NCBI RefSeq assembly: GCF_016801985.1 | Contig: NZ_JAEVLS010000002.1 | Coordinates: forward strand, 1,364,001 to 1,428,000 | Source: Steroidobacter gossypii | GTDB taxonomy: Bacteria; Pseudomonadota; Gammaproteobacteria; Steroidobacterales; Steroidobacteraceae | Direction: 5' to 3' | Length of the DNA: 64,000 nt | Shown here: positions 54,065 to 62,100 of the stretch, piece by piece | How positions within the stretch are numbered: the stretch's first letter is position 1 | Layout: each line of letters begins with the position of its first letter | The notes under the pieces: generated by a model | The model's input: only the letters and a program-made list of their open reading frames with translations | What the model was told of the DNA's origin: nothing | Databases searched by the model: none | Program-made: the position numbers and the translations under genes

Positions 54065-57000
54065 TCAGAACTCAGCCTTGGTGCGCAGAAAGAACGTACG
54101 TCCCACGACGTCGTAGATGCCGCCCTCGAGGTAGGTCTGCGCCGTGGCCGGCGGTTCGACATCGAACAGGTTGTTGACGCCAGCGCCGATCGTCCAGGTC
54201 TTCTCGAACGCGTAGCCCACGTTCAGGTCGTTGTACAGCACCGCCTTCGCGTACGGACGATCGTACATCTCCGGTGACCACGTGGTGGACACCTTGCTCT
54301 TGTCGCGGTAGCGCGAGTCCAGGCCGACCGAGAACCGGTCCAGCCGATAGTTCAGGCTCAGGCGTCCCACCCATTTCGGATTGGAGAACGTGTCGAGCGC
54401 ATTCACGATGCTGGTCGATTGATCCGGAATGGACTGCGTTTCGTACTTGTCCAGCCAGGTGGCGACAAAGTTGTACGAGAGCCGGCCATTGCCCAGGGCA
54501 TGGGAATAATTGATGCCCATGTCCAGGCCGCGCACCGTGCGCATGCCAGCGTTGATCTGCGAGGCATCCACGCTGATCACGTTTCCGTCTGCGCCTCGCG
54601 TGATGGAGCGGCAATAGGGATTGTCGATGCTGGGCAGATCGACGCACAGGTTGAGGACCGTGGCGTATCCCCAGGTGGCAATCGCGTCATCCAGCTCGAT
54701 GCTCCAGAAATCGGCCGTCACGGCCAGGCGCGGAATCGAGGTGGGCTCGAGAATGATGCCCGCTGTCCAGCTGCGCGAGGTCTCAGGCTGCAGGTTGGGG
54801 TTGCCGCCGCTCCACGCCTCGATCGTTCGTCCCGTGGTGATCGGCAGTGGCGTGGTGATGCCGAGCGCCGCGCAGTTGGCGGCACGAAGAGCACCCCGGG
54901 TGATGTAGCGCGTCTCGCAAGGATCGTTGTAGGACGGCTGAGTGAAGATTCGATCTGCATACAGCTCGGCGAAGTTCGGCGCGCGCACGCTCGAGCTCAC
55001 CACGCCACGGAAGGTCAAGCCTCGCATCGGGGCCCAGCGGCCACCGAACTTCCAGGTGTCGGTATTGCCGAAGCTGTCGTAATCGGAGATACGATAGGCG
55101 CCTTCGAGCTCCAGGCGATAAGCAAAAGGCACATCGCTCAGCAGCGGCGTCACGACTTCGGCATAGACCTCGCTCACGCTTTGGCTCGCATCCAGATTCG
55201 GATGCGGGCCGCCGCCGACCGCCGCGTGGGACACCTCGCCGTTCAGCCCCAGAGGATCATCGCGCGTGGTCAATGTCTCCTTGCGATATTCAGCGCCCAA
55301 CGCAAAGCGCGCATCGCCATAGGGCAGCGAAATGAGCTTGCCGTCCAGGCCGCCGCCATAGATCGCCTGCGTTTGCTCACGGTATTCATGCCGCGTATGT
55401 AACAACCAGTCCTTCAGCTCGTCGCTCGCCGTTCCGCTGAAGATATCGAAGGGAATGCAGCCAATCGCCCGCGCCGCCTCGCTACGGCACACGGGGTTGC
55501 CATTGGCGTCCGTGGTGACATCGGTCGCGGCCACCATGCGCGATGCGATCGGCTTGTTGGCGCCATAGACGTTGTCGTTGAACTTCCCGTACTGATAGAA
55601 AACATTCCAGTTGAGGTTCTCGCCAAGGCGGCCCTCGAGGTGCGGGCTGACGCTCCAGGTCTTGCGATTGTGCTCCTCGGTCAACAGGCCCAGCTCGCGA
55701 TAGGCCTTGTTGATGGGCAGCACCGTCAGGTTGTTGGCGACCATCAGCTGACGGATCGAGTCGGGAAGAAACGGGTTGTCCAGACGCGCTCTCGGACCGC
55801 CCGCGCCATTCAGGGACGCCGCCCGGTAGTCGCTGCGGTAGTAACTGTTCGTGCCCTCGAACTTGTTCTCCGAGTAGTCCCAGTCAAGGCCCGCCATCAC
55901 ATCAGGCGTGAAGTCGAACTCGACATTGCCCATCAAGGCCGCCTGGCGTAGCGGACCGCGCAGCAGGGTCACATCGTTCAAGTTGCGGCCATCGCCGCCG
56001 TTGCCCCAGCTCAGCGGTGTCGGCGTAAAAAGAACATCGTAGCCGGCCTGACGAGAGGCATCGTTGCTGGCTTCGTAGATGTAGTCCTGGTTGCCGATGA
56101 CGAAATGCGGGTCATAGCCGAAATACAGCACCAGCATGTCATCGAGCGTGACGTTGTCGACGATGCCGTCGTCGGGACCGGTGTTGGCCGGGTTCGGCGC
56201 GGTGCCCATGCGCTTCTTGCCGAAGTCGCGTTCGTAGGTATAGAGCGGCTTGCTGTCGCTGAACGTGCCGCCTGCGCTGAAGCGGCCACGCCCGTCCGCG
56301 AAGCCCAGGCCTGAGCTGAAGGAAAATGAGGATCGCTCCGCGCCGCCGTGCTCCGGAAGGCCAACCGAGGCGGAGAATGTGGTGGATTGAATGTTCTTCT
56401 TGGTGATGATGTTCACGGCGCCGGACACTGCATCCGCGCCGTACACCGCCGCGGCGCCGCCTGTGAGGATTTCCGTGCGCTCGATCATTCCCACCGGGAT
56501 CGTGCTGACATCCACCGAGGATGATTGACCGGAGCCGGACACTCGACGCTTGCCGTTGAGCAAGGTCAGGCTGCGGCCATACCCCATGTTTCTGAGATTG
56601 ATGAACGAGGCGCCATTGTCCCAGGCATGTGTCGTGGTCAGACCCAGACCGGTGCTCACCGCAGGATCGCGCGCGAGAGTCTCGCTCAGATCGATTAGCG
56701 CAAAGTCCTCCATACTCTCAGTGCTCACCGTGCGCACTGGCATCGCCGATGCCACTTCCGGTCGGGCGATGCGCGAGCCGGTCACGAGCACCGCATCGAG
56801 GACGGTGGCCGTGGGCTCCCGATCAGGCGATGTCGTTGGGACGTTGGGCTCGCTCGCGGCGGCTCCGGAGGCGATCACGAACGAGCCGTTCGCACCGCGG
56901 ATCACGCGCAGTCCGGTGCCTTTGAGCAGTTGATGGAGCGCGTCTTCGTAGCTCGTTGCGTCCCGAATCTCGGGCGCGCTGATGCCCGCCACGAGTTCGG

Positions 57001-57190
57001 TAGGCGCGATGATGAGGATCCCAGCTTGCTTCGCCAGATCGTTCAGCGCGGCGCCCAGCGGCTGGCTTGCGATGCTGATCGCTTCAGCCTCCGCTCGTAC
57101 CTCGAGCGGGAACAAGCCCGCCGCCCCCACGGAAATCGATACGACGCTCGCTGCAGCCAGCCGCCCCAGTCTGGATGAACGCAACAACAT
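54065..57190 (-). CDS. FecA-type TonB-dependent receptor with STN signalling domain
   Basis: The 1041-residue receptor has a signal peptide and then an N-terminal STN domain (about 35-105: QPLGAALNDLAKQAGILI, TSYEDALHQLLKGTGLRV) that talks to an anti-sigma factor. The plug (DAVLVTGSRIARPEV, DNGASFINLRNMGYGRSLTL, AAAVYGADAVSGAVNIITKK) and barrel end FLRTKAEF. AGGAGAGGA precedes the ATG. It lies downstream of the FecR- and FecI-like genes and upstream of the phosphodiester-glycosidase/SGNH fusion. The ligand is therefore more likely a glycan fragment than ferric citrate. Confidence 0.93.
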   Translation of the reverse strand: MLLRSSRLGRLAAASVVSISVGAAGLFPLEVRAEAEAISIASQPLGAALNDLAKQAGILIIAPTELVAGISAPEIRDATSYEDALHQLLKGTGLRVIRGANGSFVIASGAAASEPNVPTTSPDREPTATVLDAVLVTGSRIARPEVASAMPVRTVSTESMEDFALIDLSETLARDPAVSTGLGLTTTHAWDNGASFINLRNMGYGRSLTLLNGKRRVSGSGQSSSVDVSTIPVGMIERTEILTGGAAAVYGADAVSGAVNIITKKNIQSTTFSASVGLPEHGGAERSSFSFSSGLGFADGRGRFSAGGTFSDSKPLYTYERDFGKKRMGTAPNPANTGPDDGIVDNVTLDDMLVLYFGYDPHFVIGNQDYIYEASNDASRQAGYDVLFTPTPLSWGNGGDGRNLNDVTLLRGPLRQAALMGNVEFDFTPDVMAGLDWDYSENKFEGTNSYYRSDYRAASLNGAGGPRARLDNPFLPDSIRQLMVANNLTVLPINKAYRELGLLTEEHNRKTWSVSPHLEGRLGENLNWNVFYQYGKFNDNVYGANKPIASRMVAATDVTTDANGNPVCRSEAARAIGCIPFDIFSGTASDELKDWLLHTRHEYREQTQAIYGGGLDGKLISLPYGDARFALGAEYRKETLTTRDDPLGLNGEVSHAAVGGGPHPNLDASQSVSEVYAEVVTPLLSDVPFAYRLELEGAYRISDYDSFGNTDTWKFGGRWAPMRGLTFRGVVSSSVRAPNFAELYADRIFTQPSYNDPCETRYITRGALRAANCAALGITTPLPITTGRTIEAWSGGNPNLQPETSRSWTAGIILEPTSIPRLAVTADFWSIELDDAIATWGYATVLNLCVDLPSIDNPYCRSITRGADGNVISVDASQINAGMRTVRGLDMGINYSHALGNGRLSYNFVATWLDKYETQSIPDQSTSIVNALDTFSNPKWVGRLSLNYRLDRFSVGLDSRYRDKSKVSTTWSPEMYDRPYAKAVLYNDLNVGYAFEKTWTIGAGVNNLFDVEPPATAQTYLEGGIYDVVGRTFFLRTKAEF

Positions 57191-57353
57191 GCAAGTCCTC
57201 TCCTGGTGAGCAACGAGCGCCGCGCGAATTCGCGTTCGCTGTTGCCGTTGATATCAACCAGAAGATCCCCTGCCCCGCGATATCTTTCAGCCGAAGCGAC
57301 CGTTTCACGAAAGATTCACAAACGCGCTTTCATCTGGATGTCATGCAGCGCTG

Positions 57354-58352
57354 CTAGCGCGGCGCGCTGACCACCGTTCTATCCAGACTCTCGGACACCT
57401 GCACCGGATAGGCCAGCGGCAGGCTGGCAACAAACTGGTCGATCTGGTTGGCGTCGAAGCTGGTCGTGATCCGGATGTCCATGACGCGCTCGCCGTCCAG
57501 TTCGATCTTCTTCAGGCGGTAGCGGTTGATGTCGTCGATGACGTCGACCAATCGAGCGCCATCGTAGACGAAGCGGCCTTTGATCCAGGCAAGTTCTGCC
57601 TCGATGTCCGCACGCCCCTGCGAAACGATATGGCCTCTGAGATCCGCCGTCGCCTGCTCGCCGGCGATGAGCGCCACTGGCGTGCTCGCGGCGTCTGCAG
57701 CTCCTGTTACGAGGACTTTGCCTTTTGTCACAGCAACTCGCACGTCGCGCGATCCGTAGCGTATGCCGAACGCCGTTCCCACCACATGCACTTGCGTATC
57801 CGCCGCGGTCACCGTCATGGGCCGATCTGCATTGCGCACCACGTCGAAGAACACGCTTCCCTTCAGCAACTCGATACTGCGTCTGTCCTTCGTGAACGCG
57901 ACTTTGATTTCCGAGGAGCCTGCCAACGTCAAAACGCTGCCGTCCTCGAGTGGCACCGTCTTTGTCTGCGCGATCGCTGATGCAAATAGTTGCGGCTCCG
58001 AAGGCGCGGGATAGAACCGGAGCATCGAAAGAACGAGCGCGACGCTTGCGGCGAAGGCAGCGCCTATGGCGATACGTCGTGTGGTGAAAAGCGGCGCTGA
58101 GCGGGAACTACGCACGGCTGCATCGGAGCGCTCTGAATCGTTGACCCAGTTCTCGATCTGATCCGACTGCCCGATGAGCGACCACACCGTGTGCGCCCGC
58201 TCGAACGCCGAACGATGGGCCGGCGAGGCCTGCAGCCATTGCTCGAATTCCGCGCGCGCCTCATCGCTGAGCTCGCTCGCCTGGATGCGCCCGAGCCATT
58301 CGCGAGCCTCGCGATGCGAGGTGTCCTCGTCATGACGTGTTTCCGAAATCAT
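57354..58352 (-). CDS. FecR-family anti-sigma factor
   Basis: The 332-residue regulator has an N-terminal DUF4880 segment that binds the sigma factor (REAREWLGRIQASELSDEA). One membrane helix (IAIGAAFAASVALVLSML) and the periplasmic FecR domain (VPLEDGSVLTLAGSSEI, GSVFFDVVRNADRPMTV, VHVVGTAFGIRYG) follow, then an STN-like end. The ATG overlaps the sigma stop by four bases (ATGA). It should pass the signal from the receptor's STN domain to the sigma factor. Confidence 0.93.
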   Translation of the reverse strand: MISETRHDEDTSHREAREWLGRIQASELSDEARAEFEQWLQASPAHRSAFERAHTVWSLIGQSDQIENWVNDSERSDAAVRSSRSAPLFTTRRIAIGAAFAASVALVLSMLRFYPAPSEPQLFASAIAQTKTVPLEDGSVLTLAGSSEIKVAFTKDRRSIELLKGSVFFDVVRNADRPMTVTAADTQVHVVGTAFGIRYGSRDVRVAVTKGKVLVTGAADAASTPVALIAGEQATADLRGHIVSQGRADIEAELAWIKGRFVYDGARLVDVIDDINRYRLKKIELDGERVMDIRITTSFDANQIDQFVASLPLAYPVQVSESLDRTVVSAPR

Positions 58353-58975
58353 CGATCCACTCCCTGGTCTGACTTGTCGCCGCGTTCGATCGGGTCGACG
58401 GCGTCTGCCAGAATCTCGAGCGCGCGATTGAGCTGGCGGCAGATGTCTGCCTCGCTCCATCCGCACGCCTGCGAGATGTAGGCGTAGGTCTCGCCCTTGA
58501 GCCGGGTCCGCACCACGATCTCGCGTTGCTTGACCGTCAGCTTCGCCATGGCCTGATCGAGCGCTCTCAACTGTTGTCTTCCCTGATAGATCCTTTCGGG
58601 GTCGAGTTCTTCCAGCTCCGCCTCGGCATCGCCCAGTTGTTCGGAGGTGTATTTGCGGGCGTGGCGGACCCGATGAATGCTCTTGAGGCCGATGTTGACG
58701 GCGATCTTCGCCAGGAACGCCCGCGGGTTCTCGATGTGGTCGATGTTGTCCAGCTCGCTGAACTTCTGAAATGCGCCCTGCACCAGGTCTTCGGGCTCCG
58801 GCGGCCCACTGCCGAACATCCGGCGCAGCAAGCCGCACAGATCTCGCCGATGGCTTCGGTACAGATCGTCGATGAATCGTTTGCGCCAGTCGGTCGCGTG
58901 GCGGTCGGGCGCTCGATCGGGCTTGCGGCCGAACAACGGCCGCACAATATTGTTTGTGTGTTGTCGCTCCGACAT
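58349..58975 (-). CDS. FecI-type ECF sigma factor
   Basis: The 208-residue ECF sigma factor has region 2 around DLYRSHRRDLCGLLRRM with EPEDLVQGAFQKF and PRAFLAKIAVNIG. Region 4 is at ALDQAMAKLTVKQREIVVRTR with the helix-turn-helix YAYISQACGWSEADICRQL. The start was set at 58975 (MSERQHTNN), which has AGGA nine bases upstream. An in-frame ATG at 59029 adds a basic, non-conserved stretch. It heads the operon with the FecR-like gene and the STN receptor. Confidence 0.92.
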   Translation of the reverse strand: MSERQHTNNIVRPLFGRKPDRAPDRHATDWRKRFIDDLYRSHRRDLCGLLRRMFGSGPPEPEDLVQGAFQKFSELDNIDHIENPRAFLAKIAVNIGLKSIHRVRHARKYTSEQLGDAEAELEELDPERIYQGRQQLRALDQAMAKLTVKQREIVVRTRLKGETYAYISQACGWSEADICRQLNRALEILADAVDPIERGDKSDQGVDR

Positions 58976-59172
58976 CCCCGTCGATCCTGATTCGAGGCAG
59001 CTGCCGAACCGGGCGCGAGCCCGATTCACCCGGCGGAGGCGGCATTATCACGATTTACAGCCGACATCCAAGCCCGCGCGCCGGCTGGCTTGGGCAGATG
59101 TGCACAAGATTTTTGTCGGAACCCTGAAAGAAGTGCGCCTCTTAGGGATCTTGATCTAGGGAGACTCTCGCC

Positions 59173-62100
59173 TCACGCAATCAGCCTCGGGGTTGAGTCC
59201 TGTAATGCCTCGATAGCGTGCAAGGACTGTGCAGTGGTGCCGAAGCCTGGGTTCTGCAAGATGGCCAGCGCGGGAGTGAATGAAATGTCCGCCAGGCTGC
59301 CCACCACGCCATAGCGGTACGCAAAGTCTCCTCCCATAGCCTCCGAATCGCTGCCGGAGAGATGCTGTGCAAGTAGTGCGTTGGTCAAAGACCAGCTGGT
59401 CAGCGACGGGTCAGCCGTACGTGCCGCATCGAACGCCGCCACCAAGCCGTCGAAGTCGAAGCTCTCGATCCTCCCATTCCTGGTCGGATCGGCGGACCCT
59501 GCATCGTAATCGCTCGTGCCTTCGATGATCATCTGGAGCGTGCCCACGCTACGATTGCTCTCGCTGGCATAGTAGCCCGCAAGCGTGATCTGATCGGTCG
59601 CACCGATCCTAAGAACGAGGTCGTCGCCGTTCTTCGTGAAGAGCAGATCGGCGTAGAGCGCTCCACCGCCGATGGAGATGGTGTTGTCGCGCGTCGTGCT
59701 GGCAGCGATGGTGTCCTGACCATCCCCCTTGTTGAAGAGAATGATGTCCGCGCCGCCGTCCGTTGTGATTGTGTCGTTGCCAGCGCCTCCGATGAACAGC
59801 TCGTTGCCAAGCCCGCCCGTCAAGGTATCGGTGCCGCTGCCGCCGTTGAACAGCGTGTTGCCTTCGCCACCCACCAGGATGTCGTTGCCAGCTGCGCCTT
59901 CGAGAATATCGGCGCCGCCAAGACCGGTGAGCATGTTATTTCCGCTGTTGCCGCGCAACAGATTCGCCAGATCATTGCCGTTTCCAGCAATGTGAGACGA
60001 GCCACTGAGGAATAGGATCTCGATGTTCTCTGCAAGCGTCCTAGCAAGAGACGAGGTCATCGAATCGATGCCCTCGTCGGCCAGCTCGATGATCGTATCG
60101 TTGGCATTATCGACGGTGTACGAATCGTTTCCGGTGCCGCCCGTCATGGCGTCCGCACCGGATCCGCCGTTCAAGACATCGTCGCCGGCACCTCCAGTCA
60201 GCTCGTTCGCACCGCTATTACCGATCAACGTATTGTCCAGATCGTTGCCGGTCCCGCTGATTGCCCTCGAGCCGGTAAGCGTCAAGTTCTCGAGGTGACT
60301 GCCGAGCGTATACGCGATCGAAGATTGCACCAGGTCGATGCCCTCCTCCGCACCTTCGATGACTTGGTCAGCGGCGTTGTCGACGATGTACGTGTCATCG
60401 CCCATGCCTCCCTGCATTGAATCGGCGCCACCCGCGCCATTCAACGTATCGTTGCCGAGTGCTCCCAGGAGAACATTCGCGCCGGAGTTTCCGGTCAGCA
60501 CGTTGTCCAGCCCGTTGCCGGTGGCGGAGAGACTGCTCGAACCCATGAGGGTCAGATTCTCGACGTGCTCGCCGAGCGAGTAGCTGATTGTCGCCTGGAT
60601 GAGGTCGATACCCGCATCCTCGTGCTCGATGATCGTGTCAACCAGATTGTCGATTGCGTAAGTGTCATTACCGAGCCCGCCCGAGAGCACGTTGATCCCG
60701 CCGTTACCGGTGAGCACGTTCCCAAGGTCATTGCCGGTGGCGTCGAGATTCGCGTTGCCCATCAACGTAAGATTCTCGATGTTGTCGCCTAGTGCATATG
60801 TCAGCCAAGCCTGCACCGTATCGGTGCCGCCATTCGTGCTCTCGACGACGACGTCGCCTGCGTCGTCCACAACGTAGGTATCGTTGCCGCCTGCGCCGAA
60901 CATCGTGTCGGCGCCCGCGCCCCCGTTCAACGTGTTCGCACCGTTGTTGCCCGTCAACGTGTTACTCAACTCATTGCCGGTGGCACTGATCGAGCTGGAA
61001 CCGATCAAGGTGAGGTTCTCGACATTGCTGCCCAACGTGTAGCTTGCCGAGGCTTGCACCAGATCGATGCCTTCATCGGCAATCTCGGTCACCACATCGG
61101 ACGCCGTGTTCACGACATAAATGTCGTTGCCGCTGCTGCCGATGAGTTGATCCGTGCCGGTCCCCCCATCGAGGACGTCGTCGCCTGCGCCACCGATCAA
61201 AGTGTTGGCCCCGGAGTTGCCCACGAGATGATTGTCGAGCTCGTTCCCCGTGCCATTGAGGGCGCCGGCGCCCGTCAGAGTCAGGTTCTCGACATTGTTT
61301 CCGAGTGAGTACGACAACGAGGATTGCACAGTGTCCGTACCGGCCTCGGCAAGTTCAATGACCAGGTCGCCAGCGTTCTGGATGACATAGGTGTCGTCGC
61401 CAGCGCCGCCGATCAGCGTGTTGATTCCGCTGTTGCCAGTGAGAACGTTGGCCAATTCGTTGCCCGTCGCGTCGATGTCGGCAGTGCCTGTGAGCATCAG
61501 GTTCTCGATGTCCGCACCCAAGACATACGAGAACGAAACCTGCACGGTATCGATACCCGCTGCCGCATTCTCGACCACGATGTCTCCGACGTCATCCAGG
61601 ATATAGGTGTCGTTGCCCATGCCGCCGACCATCGAGTCTGCACCCGCCCGCCCGTCCAGGACGTTCGCGCCGTTGTTACCGATCAGCGTATTGGCAGCCG
61701 CGTTTCCTGTTGCATTGATCGAAGAGGAACCAGTTAACGTGAGGTTTTCCACATTCTGCGCGAGCGCATGGGTTACGGAGGACTGAACTGTATCGAGTCC
61801 TTCGTCCACACCTTCGGTCACGGCATCGCCTGCATTGTCGAGCACGTACACGTCGTCGCCGAGTCCCCCGCTCATGCTGTCTGCGCCAGCGCCGCCGTTC
61901 AAGGTATCGTTCCCCGCGCCGCCGACGAGCACGTTCGCGGCACTGTTGCCGGTGAGTACGTTCGCCAGTTCATTGCCAGTGCCGTCGACGGCTGCACTCC
62001 CCGTCAGAGTCAACGTCTCGACGTTGCTGCCCAACGTAAAGCTCACACTGGATTGCACCACATCGATGCCGTCATCCACCTCCTCGACGACGACATCCAT

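Noticed and set aside
57247-57258. Perfect 12-bp palindrome GTTGATATCAAC upstream of the STN receptor
   Set aside because: Perfect 12-bp palindromes are expected many times by chance in 64 kb, and it has no family-specific pattern.
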